A stretch of 64,000 nt of DNA from Cytidiella melzeri (GCA_022592445.1 JABYQR010000096.1:1-64000); one strand, 5' to 3'; counted from the stretch's first letter, positions 22,624-34,944 are shown. The notes: a model not told the origin generated them from the sequence alone. A program made the numbers and translations.

Positions 22624-25047
22624 CTAGGAACGAGCTAAGAAACGAGAGAGAGCTCCTTGTACTGCAATCTTCTTCATGATGGTTGGTTCTGGGGCTGCAA
22701 GCGACAGTTAGTAGTTCTTCCTGATGCGGCGAAAGAACAAGGTGACTTACGCTCCGTCAACTCTTCCTCTTTCGCCTTCCGCTTGATGCTCTCCATAACT
22801 TCGCTGACTGCCGACCGGTCAAAATCACCTCGCGCTTTCATCAGGTTCTCCACGAAGGAAATATTAGGACCGTGCACTTTGGCGAAAGACCAATATGACA
22901 AGAACACCAGGCTCTTCGATGCCTCCAGAAGAGACAGGATCATCTCGAGAACCTCGAAACGCGGTTCGAGTTCCGACGTCTTCTTGTATGTGCCGAAAAA
23001 TTTGTACGCCGCCGTAATATCCTCCTTGATGCGGTCGGCTGCGGCAGGCATTTTGAGTTTCGGTGCGTTGGCGAGCGAAGTAATATACGTGACGAGGAAC
23101 GAATCCAGTAAATCTTCCACCAGCAGGTCGAAGAGTGCTTGATTGAGATACGACTGATAATCGGACATGTAGTCGCGCATCGTCTCAATGATCTGAGAAA
23201 CAATGCCATCGTACCATGGTGGTTGGAATAACTGCTTGGTGGCCGGTTTCAAGTCGTTGAAGATGATGTCGATAAGAGTCTGGATACATTTTTTCGCGAC
23301 GTCCAGGTAACCGTCGATAGCGTCGTTGAGTCGGTCGTGTATTGTCTTTTGGTACTTCTCCGACACCAAGGGTTCAATGCGCCCGGAAAGCGTCTCCGCG
23401 AAGTCGGCGGCCCTCAGTTGATCATTCGCAAGGGCAATGCAGTACTCGACCAGACCACCCGCGACTTCGTCCGGCTTCTCCATCTGCTTCTTGAACTCTG
23501 CGTCGATTAACCTCGTCCACTGGTCTTGTGTACTGCGCATGACCCGGCTGACCTCCTCTACGACTCGTGCGAGAATGATACCCTGGTTACTGTCCATGGC
23601 GGAGTCTACCTGTTGGTTGACCATCTGGAAGAGAATGACGGCGCCCTGCGTGCCATACAGACCATCTGCGTCTACCTCTGGAGCATCAGATCGAGTGGTG
23701 AATGCTTCGAGCTCTGTCTTCATGAGGTTGGATGTCCACTCGTCAAGCTTTTTGATGATTAGCTTGAGGTAATCCTCGATGAGAGTCTGTTCGCCGCCGT
23801 CGAGAAGCGGGGGCTCCAGCAACTCCGGGGCAACATTCAACTCCTGCATGTTCTTCTTATATTCCTTGATCCAGCCGTGTAAGACCAGTAGCAAACCCGC
23901 CTCCGGGTCTGACGCCATGATCTTCGTGATCGTGCCGTTCAGAGCCCGGTGGTATTCGCGGACATATAGGGAGTAGATTTCAAAGGAAGGAGGGAAACAT
24001 GGCGTGACTTCTTCTTCTATCCGAATGATATCCTGGTATATCCAGACGGAGTCTTCGAGGAAAGCGGCAGGATCCTGCTCGTGTTGCAGGTAAGCGTTGT
24101 TGAATTTCTCCTGTATCGACTCGATGATACATTTCTGCAGCTTTGAACGATAGTATTTGATGACACGTGCGTTCGCCTGCATGGACCTGAATTTAGATGC
24201 GACATCCATCTTTGCTGCTTTCTTGACGAGCTTCATCGCTATAGCCTGCATACTATTGAGACGGTGGAGAGAGGTAGAGCTCAAGTAAACTTGCCTTCTC
24301 GTCTTCCCTGCCTTCTATTTCCACAATCTTCATCAGCTTCACGATGACGTCCGGATGACCCGCGCGCACGATAGGTAGAATGTTCCGAGCAAGACCGAGA
24401 ACATACTCATCGAACGCCTGAATGAGCTTGTTAAGACGGTCGAAATAGCGAGTTAGCGTTGCTCTGACGTCCTTCGAGGACTTCTTCGCCTGATGCATAG
24501 TCGTATTTCTGAACGCTTCGAGACGGTTGATTTGGAAGTGTATCCGGAGGAGGTTTGGGGCCGGCCCTAGGATATCCTCACTATCTCGCTCAAGCATCTC
24601 CTCCAACGAATCAAGCTTCTCGCTCATCTCGATCAAGTTGTTCACCATCTCTTCCGTTTGTTCGAAATTGCGGTGGACCATCGAAACCTGCCGCCGCGAG
24701 ACACACCGACGCTGTCAATGCCGAGCAGCTGAACAAAGTTCGTGGTCGCTCACCCGGCTAATCTGGTCAAAGGTAGATACTATAATCTTCTCGTCGCTGC
24801 ACATCCTATCAACTCCCTCCATCTCGTCCTTGATCGCTTGGACATTACTCCTTGTGCTGAAAAGCTTCCGCAGCCCGTGCCGCGTCGAGTCCATCTGCTC
24901 CTTCACGCCGTTCTTCAGGCGGACATCTATCGATGCCTTTTCTTTCTCGAGCTTCTTGCGAAACGCAGCAAGCTTCACGAGGTCGTCTGGTGACTGAAGG
25001 AACTCGCCCACCGCTTGTGCGGCGGATACGGGTGCAGGTACCGACAT
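22624..25047 (-). CDS. SEC6: Exocyst complex subunit Sec6
   Basis: Sec6 is a rod-like subunit of the octameric exocyst, which tethers secretory vesicles at the plasma membrane of growing hyphal tips. Four exons (24754-25047, 24295-24687, 22751-24245, 22624-22694) give 750 residues, normal for fungal Sec6. The start at 25047 gives a helical N-terminus. The C-terminal half carries a well-conserved Sec6 stretch (EDITAAYKFFGTYKK, SYWSFAKVHGPNISF). The last exon ends GALSRFLARS. Introns 1 and 3 are GT-AG. Intron 2 (24246-24294, 49 bp) keeps the frame only with a GC donor (GCAAGT). The gene is divergent from ATG5 across about 600 bp. No frameshift or missing part is seen. Confidence 0.93.
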
Positions 25048-25650
25048 GATGACAAGCAGAGAGAAAGAATCTATAGTTTCATGGAGGATATAAATGCGTA
25101 TCTGCAGCATAGGCGTAACAATTGAGCGGACTCACTAGCTTGTAACGATTATTGTATCACTGCTTAAGCTGTTCACTGGCTGTAGCCCGAAGCAGTGTCT
25201 CGCCCTCGGGGCGGCGGGAGTAACGTCTCTGCAATGCCCTCCTCTTGACTGGCTGCAAGGTCAGAGTATGTGTGAGGTTGGAACCTGTTATGGCGGTTGC
25301 GGTGACGGTGGCCACAGCCTGGGTGAGAGTGGTTTGAGCGCATTGATTACTCCGGACATTGACTGTGCACGCGCAAGTACCCCCTTCAGTCTCGTGCACC
25401 ACAGCTGTCCTCAACTATCACCTCCTCGCGTACATATTGTCAGCTTGACCCTGAGCAAGAACCTACCGTGCACCGTCGGCCATCGAGTTCGAAAGCCACG
25501 GCGCTTGAGCGTCCTGCGACCTGCTCTCTACCTTGATGAGCTCAAGGTTGCTGCCACTGCGATAGCATTTTCTCTGATCCTAGGTATATCCTCTCATTCC
25601 GTCTTTTATACGACGTTACGCTCAGATACAAGTCTTCGCAGATTGGTATT
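25048..25650. promoter_or_regulatory. Shared divergent intergenic region SEC6/ATG5
   Basis: The 603 bp between the two start codons must hold both promoters and 5' leaders. A T/C-rich stretch precedes the ATG5 start. No specific operator is identified. Confidence 0.4.
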
Positions 25651-26881
25651 ATGACTACCTACGCGCGCCCCTCCCCTTCCTCCTTCGCCTCTTCTGCATC
25701 CACAACACTCTTTCGCAGGCTGACTTGGGAAGGCACAGTCCCTCTGGAAATCCGCGTCGACACAAAGGAGCTCCCAGCCAACAGCGATCGCGGGCTCGAA
25801 TGTTACTACGTCCAAGCCCCACGCGTCAGCTACCTCCCTCTCCTCGTCCCCGAGCTGAAACGTTTCCTGATGGACGTGGTGTTCGACGAAACAGCCGCGC
25901 GAGCAGTCAAAGAGGAGGACTGGTGGTTCGAAAGTGACGATGGGAATCTACTGAAATGGTGTGTTCTCTCCGTCTGTTCTGTAGACCGAGATGGGTTGTT
26001 CATGCAAAGTTTGTTCAAGAAAGGCACTGGCCGATAGGACTCCTGTATGATAACTACACCATCTCCGCGTCGACGCGTGCTTCCGCATCGTCTTCTCAAT
26101 CAATCGTTCCGCTAAGAGTAGTCCTGCATCTTGCTGCCCCTCCGACAGACAAGCTGCTCATGGCACCTAGCGCAGAAGCGTGCAAGCAGGCATTCATGGG
26201 TCAGATGAAGGAGGCAGATTTCATCAGATGGGGAAACACGAAGCGCATGACGTCCCTGCGCAAGGCAGAGCAAGATGGCCTGTGGGAGGGTATCAAAGAG
26301 CGTGAGTCACGTCAAACATTTCCATACGTCAAGCCTTTTCCCATTCAACCTTGGGCCCGTGACAGACGATTTTGAGGAGTATTGGCGGGTTGCCGCCAAG
26401 GTGACGCCGACTACAACTCCTGCGCGTCCAACATCGCCTCCTCCAGGCAGTGCAGCTACCATGCACTCTCGTCCTCCGTCAGTAGACCCCAATACTGGAG
26501 CTGCCCCAGACAGAGACGGAGCGTTCAACGTTCGTAGCGTCCCCGTACGAATTTACCTCCCTGATGGTCCTGTTCTCCAGGACCTAGTTCCACCTATACT
26601 CGAAGATGGTTAGTTACCTACAACCGTAAACTGCGTGCGGCTCGCTATTGACACCATCGTACTGTGCAGGCGTTAGCACCACTCTCGGATATCTGCTCAG
26701 CACACAACTGCCATTACTCTTTCCAGCATCGGCATCTGAACCACCCTTCCAGGACTTGGCGTCCCCACTCATACAAGGGATAGTTGCTCCGAAGGAGGCT
26801 GAGATGGCGTGGTTAGGTGCTTGTATGGCTGGTGCCGATGGATGGGTCAATATCTGTGTGTCATTGCTTCATTCGCGGTAG
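25651..26881 (+). CDS. ATG5: Autophagy protein Atg5
   Basis: Atg5 is joined to the ubiquitin-like Atg12. With Atg16 the conjugate acts as the E3-like factor for Atg8 lipidation on the phagophore. Four exons (25651-25958, 26024-26301, 26366-26608, 26670-26881) give 346 residues, within the fungal range. Family motifs seen are WEGTVPLEI, the CYYVQAPRVSYLPLL stretch, KWHWPIGLLYD across intron 1, and MKEADFIRWGN. The Lys in MKEAD (about residue 165) aligns with the known Atg12 acceptor Lys. A Pro/Ser/Thr-rich insert (about 215-250) precedes the second ubiquitin-like fold (VRIYLPDGPVLQDLV). Introns are GT-AG of 61-65 bp and all phases close. Confidence 0.94.
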
Positions 26882-27122
26882 CAGCAACGAACGTAGTCAC
26901 CACGCAAGTAGCGTGTCTTGAATACCACGTTGAAACCTACATCCACTTTACTGCAGATGGAATTTGTCAGTGTACATGAATGTCTGCTACCAATGACCCG
27001 CATGCAAGCATTTTGCTACCGTGGCGCGCAACTCAGGCATGGGACAAACGAATATTTCATCGTGTGAACATCTGAGATTGTTCATATAATACATTGTTTC
27101 GTTTCATCTTTAAATACCCTCT
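26882..27122. other. Convergent 3' intergenic region
   Basis: 241 bp between the stop codons of ATG5 and the hydrophilic-protein gene. It is AT-rich and should hold both 3' ends. Confidence 0.4.
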
Positions 27123-27760
27123 TTAGAAGTCAGTACGCTGCCCGGTCCCAGCTTGATTACTAGTCATTCCTTCCCCAACACCAAGCACCTTGTTATGGGG
27201 GTGTGCACCTGCGTTACAAGTGTAGTCAGCATTATATGGATTCGCAATCTGAGAATGTTCATCACCTTGTGCAACAGCGAGTTCGCGGTGCTTACGAGCC
27301 TCCGCCTCGAGCTTTTCCGCTCGAGCGAGTTCCTCGCTTTGTTCATGGAAGTTCTGCGCTATGCGATCATGGTGCATTGCTTGCTCGCGTACCGACGCGG
27401 CGCCTACGATAGGTCCTTGCTGTTGATCATACTGCTGGCCGTCGTGGTGGTGGTGCTGTTTCGTATTAGCAGGAGGAATACAAATGTCATGAATCTGCAA
27501 CATACGTGATGGTGGCCTGCGCCAGCTCCCATTCCGGCCTGATTGCCGGTGGCAGATGAAGGCTGGTTCAGTCCGGACTGCTGCATGGCAGAGTCATTCA
27601 TTTGGTTATTTCCATGGCTATCGTTGTTCATGAGGCCTTGACGACCAGAGGTATCAAACTCGTTGACGTGCTTGTCCTACAATATACGTACATTAGCTGC
27701 TGCAAAAGCTGGAGTGGCGAAAGCGTAGTCACCTTGTTCTTGTGTCCAAAAAGAGGCATG
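27123..27760 (-). CDS. Small hydrophilic His/Gln/Gly-rich protein, unknown function
   Basis: Three exons (27734-27760, 27506-27676, 27123-27455) with GT-AG introns of 57 and 50 bp give 176 residues. I do not recognise a family with certainty. The N-terminus (MPLFGHKNKDKHVNEFDTSGRQG) is basic. The middle is Asn/Gln/Gly/Met-rich and ends in a His run. The C-terminal half holds a highly charged helical stretch (NFHEQSEELARAEKLEAEA, KHRELAVAQ) and then a Gly/Asn-rich tail. No signal peptide or membrane segment is seen. The composition resembles LEA-like or hydrophilin stress proteins, but that is inference only. The short first exon of nine codons is supported by good splice sites and frame closure. 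Confidence 0.72.
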
Positions 27761-29491
27761 TTTGTGCGACTGATAGTTGAAGGGGTAAGTTCTGTAAGTG
27801 AGCAGCAGTAATTGCAAGGTATATATGCCGTTTGGAAGAGTGCGTAATTGCGGAGTTGGGCTGGAGTTGCAGGGGCTGGCCCACTCCAACACGTTCCACA
27901 AAGCCCATATTTGGTAATCGCACCGTCATCATCAATAACCACGTGCTACCACGGCAAGACGGATCCTGATTAGGCAGTTAAGCGCTGAAAGTAGGTTCAG
28001 TGGAACGATTGACCTTCCCCTGCTGGGTCGCGCGGTGGTCTCGCCCGGCGAATTATTGCAAAAGCGTTGCAGCTAGTCGTGCAGCTTGAAGGCCGTTTGT
28101 GCGGTGGTATGTTGCTTCGAGGCTTCCTCGTTCCTTTCGGCATGAGAAGTCTTCCGTTCCGAATCCTACTCTGAGATAGCGGGACAACGCAGTGTAAAAG
28201 TCGTCAAGATTAGACTGCTTCAATGACGATGGAGACTGTGTCGCTTACAATGTAAATTTCGGCCAGAGCCCCGACGACTCCCCCAGGCAGCAGTTGATCG
28301 GCAGCAAGGTGACAGGGTGTGGGCGAGTGACCATAACAGTGGTGGACCGCTTACGCTAGTTGATGCGTTACGACCCTTTACGAGAGCCCTCCTTGACGGG
28401 CTTCTGCGCTAGCACCTGCAGTATTCAACCATCTTCCGCATGTTCGTTCCGTGATCCTCCCGTGCTGATAGAGAAGAGCCCCCGATTTTGAGTTGCCGAT
28501 ACGACGTGAGGAAGTACGCCAACCTTGATTCACCAACAGCTGTTGTGCTGGTCATACAGTGTACACGCACCGCAGGTGGGTGGTTCAAACGTCAAGCCCA
28601 GCCCGCAAGACATGGCGGCCGCCGTGTTGCTCGCCTTGGTAAGGCTCCGGCATTCTGTAGAGAAAATCGAGAAGTTTTTGCTACCCCAGGAACAGCTGAC
28701 TGGAGGAATTCTGACCTATGTTCTGGCAGGCTCGGGCATGGTGCGGTGCGCCCGTGTGCCCGCTAAGCGATGTAGTGGCTGGTTCGACTGAGGTAGACAG
28801 TGAGATATATGACCAAAGTCAATTTTTGAGTTGTCGAACAGATTTATTCAGAGGACGAGAGAAGCACGCACTGATAAAGAGGCTGCCATTTGAGTCACCG
28901 CGGTTTCTCGTGATATTAAACTCATTAACTAATAATACCTTCGAAATTGTTAATCGTATTATGGAGGGGCGTCCGCTACAAATTCACGGCCTATACTGCT
29001 GAGCTAGCGGGTTGTCATTTGGAGTCGCCGTGTGAGTTCAGGGTAGAGTACAAGTTCAAGTTCAAATCTCGAAACTTGGCGCCTAATGGAACCCAGAGGT
29101 TTTGGCGAGATATCCTATTTATGGCAATTAGTCAACACCGGACCAAACATGCATCACCTCCGAAGCGGTTTGTCGCAGCAGCGAGCCAAATGAGCCATTC
29201 AAGCCATTCAAGTCAAACCAGATCTTGAATACAACGGTAATTATCTCTGCTGTCTCGAAATATTCACAAGTGCAATCTCAATCAGCATCTAGGTTGCAGT
29301 CGTGGACCCCACGCCCAACAAGCGGTCCGCCACCGGTGCTTCGGTCTCATTTTGACTATATTCTGCCTTTGCAGAACAAATTTCCTCGTGGTGTTCCATC
29401 AGCCACCACGCTGAGGCAACCCTTCATGCGTAGACCGTATTTAACTGCGCTTCGCCTGCATTCGTTTGACCACCCGTACCCCCCTCTCGCC
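27761..29491. other. Long intergenic region without a supported gene
   Basis: About 1.7 kb. Short ORFs (for example near 28488-28790 and 28947-29228) have no recognisable domain and no splice-linked continuation. The right part should contain the promoter of the Zn2Cys6 gene. Confidence 0.4.
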
Positions 29492-30708
29492 ATGGATGAC
29501 ATCCGCTTCGTACTTGAAGCTCCTCAGAACGCACGAACCCAGAAGAAACGGCCTCGACTGGTAACCTCGTGCGATAACTGGTACGCAGTGTCCTACCTAT
29601 CTCAGCCGTCAAGAGCGCTCGAGACTCACATTTCAACCTACGCAGCCGCCTAAAAAAGATCAAATGCATCCAGTCCTCTCCAAGTGCCGTCTGTGGGGCG
29701 TGCAGCGCCGCGCATCAGCCATGTCGCTTTCGGGATCGTGAGAGGTACTTTGCGGAACGTAGTAGACTAGTGTCGACCTCCTCAAAGACAGCGTCAGTCG
29801 AAACGCATACAACAAACACGACTACCGTCTCTGACCTCCCTCCAACCCACCACTCCCATCCCAACGGCCCTGTGGCCCGCACCTCTCCAAAACGCATTTC
29901 CACACACCATCCCTATCATAACTCTCCCGCTCAGTCACTGAGATTGAGCACACAGCCGACCGAGTCTCCACCGCCGCTACCCCCGACATCGTCGCCTCTG
30001 TTCGACCCCAGGTATCCCAGCCGGCCACGCTCGCAGCTGATGCTACCTTACATCAACGCTTTCTTCGACAACATGAGCCTTTGGTTCCCGTTTCTTGCCT
30101 TTGATGAAACAATCAAGCGGTTCCTGATGCAGGACCTGTCCGTTCTGCAAGCCAATTGCATCGCTGCACTCGCGGTACGATATGTCGACATCCCAGAGGT
30201 CAACGAACGGGGCGCTGTGCGTGCTGCCGACGATTATGCTTTACTCGCAAAGGCAAGTCGTTCAGATCCTCTCGTCTTGCGCGCACCGCTGACACGAGCG
30301 TAGTCGCTGGCTGGTCCAGCGATCGCTGAAGGGCCGCACATGGACACCCTTCACTCTCTTATTTTACTCGCCTGGGTAGAATACAACCAACATCGGCAGG
30401 TGGAGTTCAGTCACTATGGTCAGGTGAGCTTGCTATCGCCGTCTTTCACGCTTGAGGAGAATTTCCCAAAAACAAAATCTTCTCTCCCTAGCTCGCTATT
30501 CATATGGCAATGACGCTCGGCCTCGGCGACGAGAACGCGATACAGATGAGCGGTCATACTGAATATGAACGAAGACTTCTCAAGAGCACGCGATGGAGTG
30601 TCATAGTCTTAGAATCAACTCTTCAGTCATGTATGTGTATGTGACCCCCGAATAATACACCATAACCCCTTGACTAACTCCTGTCTAGGTGCAGCTCTTC
30701 CCGCGTAG
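29492..30708 (+). CDS. Zn2Cys6 fungal transcription factor, apparently 3'-truncated
   Basis: This is a binuclear zinc-cluster DNA-binding regulator of the Gal4 class. Exons 29492-29580, 29646-30252, 30304-30423, 30492-30630 and 30689-30708 give about 324 residues. The six zinc-binding Cys (27, 30, 37, 46, 49, 56; C-X2-C-X6-C-X8-C-X2-C-X6-C) are rebuilt across intron 1. A Pro/Ser/Thr-rich linker follows, then the start of the fungal-specific regulatory domain (LPYINAFFDNMSLWFPFL, DTLHSLILLAWVEYN, LAIHMAMTLGLGDE). Intron 2 (30253-30303) is GC-AG. After the fifth exon starts, a TAG closes the frame. A PRSVQIPFSFG string typical of the continuing domain is visible one frame away, so a frameshift or truncation is likely. 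Family members are usually twice as long or more. Confidence 0.75.
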
Positions 30709-32040
30709 TGTGCAAATTCCCTTTTCTTTTGGTTCTTGTCTTTTGGTGTCAACCGTCGTTCTCGCCTCGCTTTCCATGCATTTCTGACAATCATTTCGAA
30801 GACATTTTTCATCACCGCACAACTCTCTCACTGGCACGCCTCGTGCCACACTGTTCACACCTGCACACATCCATTACATGTACATATTTCTCCCCCTTTT
30901 TCATTATGACTCTTACTCATCCGCTTATCGGGTTCAAAAATCACTTTCACAGCACACACGCCATTATCTTGCTCGTTGGTTTTTACGTCTCTATGAAGTT
31001 AGTATGAACATAGTTATTACTCATACCTTATGAACACGACTCTTTTGTTATTGTTCTGCGTCGCCACAAGTACCGGCGAAACTGACCAATCCGAGTCAAG
31101 GTGAACGCAAATGGCACCTGTATGTAGGTTTTGTTCTCAAAGCCACATTTTAAGCTTCGTAAAGCCTACGGTCACGACGGTATATCGCACCTCCATCGTC
31201 TTCCTGTTCATATGCCTTGTAACCCCCGAGCCAATCTCCAAATATCCCAAGAAGATTCTCCTATAGACCGAACGTTTCGCGACTGGACACTGAAAGGATG
31301 GGCGAGATGAATTAGTATGTAGGCAGTCGAGATGGTAGAACGGGGCTCCCAAAATCCGTGCGACCCACCATGCCTCCGCTATATTCGACACGGAATGTAC
31401 AATGCCTCCGATTCGTGCCCAAAGGAAGAAAACAAAAACAAAACAAAAAAATCCGGCGCATTGTTCGATGTGAGAAAAGGATCATCGAGAATCGCAACTA
31501 GTAGAAACGTCCAACCCCGAGTTCATGCGCCCGTAAAATGAAGTCAATGCCCCGTTCATTAACGCACAGTCCGTGCATGCGTGCGTGGGCATCACCCAAT
31601 AGAACCCTCGAAACCCCAGTCGACTTGTTTCAACCGCAGCGTGAAAAAAAAGGTGATTTCATTCTTCTGACACAGCAATGGCCAAATTTGCAAGTTCCGT
31701 CCGAGAAGGGCTTTGTTTGTACTCTATAATGATGGCCGCACATCATAGAACGGGACGACTTTGAGGAGGACACCAGCAGATAGCCACAGGGCTGCTTGAG
31801 TCTGATTGAGAATATGCGCGTTTTCGTTTTACGTCAGATGCGGTTCGTTGTAACTGCAAAGGTGCTGTATGACGGAAAAGGGTACAAAGGAATTCAGGGG
31901 CGTGGTAGTCCTGTGCCAATGCGACGACGGCGGGGTAGGACGGTATATCACGCCAAACTCTAGGTCACCAGATATCATTCCATTGATGCCTCGAGGAAGA
32001 AAGGTACATGAACAAGCCCAGACGTGATCCATCGCAACTT
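30709..32040. other. Intergenic region, no supported gene
   Basis: About 1.3 kb. It contains decayed coding-like sequence just after the Zn2Cys6 gene, then nothing recognisable. The right end should be the 3' untranslated part of the transporter gene. Confidence 0.4.
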
Positions 32041-33812
32041 TCAAACCCTCGAACCTTTGCGACCATTCTCCCATACATCTTGCGAATTCTCGACGTCGGC
32101 TAGTGACACCAGATGCGCGTTCTCGTTCGACGTGTCAGCGGACATGAATGGCTCCTCGGTGTCAGAGTCGGAGTCCACTTTGAATAGGGGACCATCGATT
32201 TCTGGAGGCGCGTCCTTTTCCGTCAAGATAAGAAGAGCGTTATGAAAAAGAAATTTGTATCAAGAAGCGACTAAAAGTAAACTCACGGTAGGTCTAGTGG
32301 ACTCGTGCTCGGCAGCAGCCGCGAGAGGCTGCCTCTCTTCATCGACAAGATTGTGCAGATAGTGAGAGTCTGCATCGCCCTCGAAGTCGTCGTCTTCGAT
32401 AGGATTTCCGTGCGCGTCAAGAGGTACTTTCGAGTCTATCGATTTGCGGTATTTGTGATACGTGAAGAGTCCGATACCTAGAACCACGTTAGTATGGTGA
32501 TAAAATCGCTAGAGATGCAGAGCTCACCGCATGTGGTGATGGCGACCCCAGTGATGTTGAGAGGCGTGAGTTCGTCACCAAAGAACCATGCCGAAATTGT
32601 AATGGTGGAGACTTCTTTCGCAATACCTGCTATAGACATGGGAACCACGCCGGCCCGTTGAATGATCCTGTAATGAACGATAAATATGAGGCAGGTCCAG
32701 CGATGGTAGTCTCTGCAAGACGTACGTGACCTCGCTAAGGATCATACAGAATGCGATGAGGCCGGGTGCCGTGAGGAAAAAGCACGTCTTCAGGGTGGAC
32801 CCGATTGAGTCGAAGAACCGACTGCCTGGCAAGTCGGACAAATGGTCCACGGAGACGCTAATGACTAGAAGGAAGGTACCCATGATGGGTGCTAGCCAGT
32901 ATATCGTAGCCACGGAGTTGTCCATGCCCAACTTCTTGTCCTTCAATAGAAGCTGGGTCAAGCTCCAGCGCAGCCCTCCTATGGCACTTCCGGAAAGCAC
33001 CAGGAGGAAGCCGCCGAGAATGAAGTGAGTTTGCGTCGCAACCATTAAAAGTACACCAGCAAAGATTATGGCAATAACGCCGACAAGACGTAGAGAGAAT
33101 ACTTCTAGGCGAAAGAGGAAAGCGAAGAGGAGAACGAAGATTAGCGACGATGATTTGACCATGGCTGATGAGATGAGTGGTGAGAGACATGAGGATGCGA
33201 GCTCATCGAGAAAGATTGACTGACTATAGAACGACAGCGTGATAGTTTTCAGGGAGAGGTTGGATAGGCCAATGTCTAGTGCAGTAGTAAGGCCAGTAGG
33301 CACAACCTGCGTTCTAGGAGTGCACGTCAACGACAGCTAGTTTCGAGCTGACGGCCTCCCCAAGCCCCACGCAGCCACTTACACATAATCCTTTCGGGTC
33401 GGGGTATGTTCAGAGACAAACTTGTTGGGCCATATTGCTCTGGCCAATGCTGCCAGCCCGAATTGTACAAACATGTGCATTGTTGTGACGAATAGCGGAA
33501 ACGGAAAGCCATAGTGGTCCGGCGCGAACATCCATTTGTTGTACAGGGAGAGCAATGTTGCAAAGAGAAACCTGCACGGAAACGCTGTCGCTTGAGAGAC
33601 GAAGACCCTGACATGTTTACCATACAGACGTACCACGACGAAATAAACGCCATATTTATGAACGCGTTTCTCCACCACCTTCGCTTCTTCTCTTCCACCG
33701 TGGCAAGATGCCTGCCGTCTCTGGGGCCACCTGGCGTGCGTTCTTCATCGTGAGTTGGGTGTTCTACGGTGTCTGAGTGGTGGTCTTCATGTGAGGGAGG
33801 ATGTAGGTGCAT
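32041..33812 (-). CDS. SLC35/TPT-family (nucleotide-sugar or triose-phosphate type) transporter
   Basis: A drug/metabolite-superfamily carrier of the TPT/EamA fold, probably in Golgi or ER membranes and closest in layout to SLC35C2-like proteins. The substrate cannot be read from sequence. Seven exons (33634-33812, 33383-33571, 33225-33313, 32726-33164, 32528-32667, 32287-32477, 32041-32214) give 466 residues with every phase closing. An acidic/His N-terminal tail precedes the membrane core. Family signatures are FLFATLLSLYNKWMF, PTGLTTALDIGLSN, SSSLIFVLLFAF, GLRWSLTQ, and the late WFFGDELTPLNITG helix pair. About ten hydrophobic segments are visible. The C-terminal tail is long, acidic and likely cytosolic. 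Acceptor AAAAG of the last intron is weak, so the C-terminal exon is the least certain. Confidence 0.88.
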
Positions 33813-34459
33813 GGATGGCGAGAGGAAAGGCGTGGGAACTGTTCACGCTTCAGGAAGGAGCGGCTGTTACCCTGTTGCCACATCTCAGATGGCAGAGCCT
33901 CGTTTTGGCATCCATGTTGCCAGTCAACGGGAGGTCGACGTACATAAGAGCCCACAAGTGCACCATAATCCTTAATTCATCTGTTACCATGAGAATTACG
34001 TGACGGATAGATGATTGTAATCCCAATCCCCATATGACATGCTCGAGCGAGATCCATCTCTCCCAACCACCCGTTCGCCGCTCTTGCATCACGCTCCAAG
34101 CATTCTTGCCACCGCAATGGGCATCAGGAGCCCATGTACTGAGTACTGCATGGATTGAGGAGCGCGCAGAGGCTTCATGACTAGCATAACCGACGTTGAT
34201 CCGTAGGGTAACCAGGTGAAGGAATAGATATGGCTTTTGCGTCACAGTCAAGTAAGACAAGCGTTTGATGTTACGTGCGTTGCTACCGAGCCTGCCTACA
34301 GCTGGAAACGACTCCACGAGAACGAAGGTCGGGACCAACAGTCTCCGCGAGGCAGAGTAGACATCCCAGCCCTTCGCGACTGTCTATTATGACCGGGAGA
34401 CTCTGGCGTACAGCTTAAAATGACAAACGGGAGAGATTTCCTCGATGAGCGCACAAAGG
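33813..34459. other. Intergenic region between MED31 and transporter gene
   Basis: About 650 bp between two genes in the same (minus) direction. It should hold the MED31 3' end and the transporter promoter. A minus-strand ORF at 33850-34338 has no recognisable domain. Confidence 0.4.
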
Positions 34460-34944
34460 TCATTGAGCTGCTTGCTCAGGGAGCGGGACGGCTGATTGAG
34501 ATAATTGTTGCCCATCGCGCCTAGAAGAGCATCAATCAGCTGTAGACGTGCGCAAAGCATCTTCTCTCACCATGTCCTCCAGTGGTCAAACTGCTTCTGA
34601 TTGAGGTATTCTCTCCACTCGTCTTTACCGATCTCTGACCTGAATTGCGCATGCTGCAACAGTTCTAGGTGGTGCAAGGCATGCGGGTATCTATAACAGG
34701 CTTCAATCATCTTGGTAAAAATGGGCAAAGAGGAAAAGAGTCACAGAATAAAGCGTGCATAGTCCTTCTCCTTCCAATACTGCAGATACTTGAGAAAGTT
34801 GATGAAGGCCGGCTGACCAAGAATCCCTTGCTGCGCGAGAGAGTGGAGGTAATACGGGTTAGCCAAGCTTTGGACGAACTCTAACTCCAGCTCGAACCGA
34901 GCTCTGTTGCCGGCTCGAGGGTCGGATGCGTCTGCCTGAGACAT
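34460..34944 (-). CDS. MED31: Mediator complex subunit 31 (Soh1)
   Basis: Med31 is a small, highly conserved subunit of the Mediator middle module, which links regulators to RNA polymerase II. The Soh1 core is clear: [35 protein letters not shown] and, across intron 1, [12 protein letters not shown] and [13 protein letters not shown]. Exons are 34745-34944, 34571-34690 and 34460-34520, giving 126 residues. If the third intron-like segment (34521-34570) is not removed, a TGA at 34567-34569 ends the protein at 107 residues right after the core, so both forms would be functional-looking. Divergent from UCH37 with 230 bp between starts. Confidence 0.9.

Noticed and set aside
22657..23976. Plus-strand ORFs opposite SEC6
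   Set aside because: They are antisense shadows of a conserved coding exon and have no domain of their own.
28488..29228. Short plus-strand ORFs of 88-94 codons in the gap before the Zn2Cys6 gene
   Set aside because: No recognisable domain, overlapping frames, no splice-linked continuation.
33850..34338. 162-codon minus-strand ORF between MED31 and the transporter
   Set aside because: No recognisable motif, and it sits in the expected promoter and 3' region of flanking genes.
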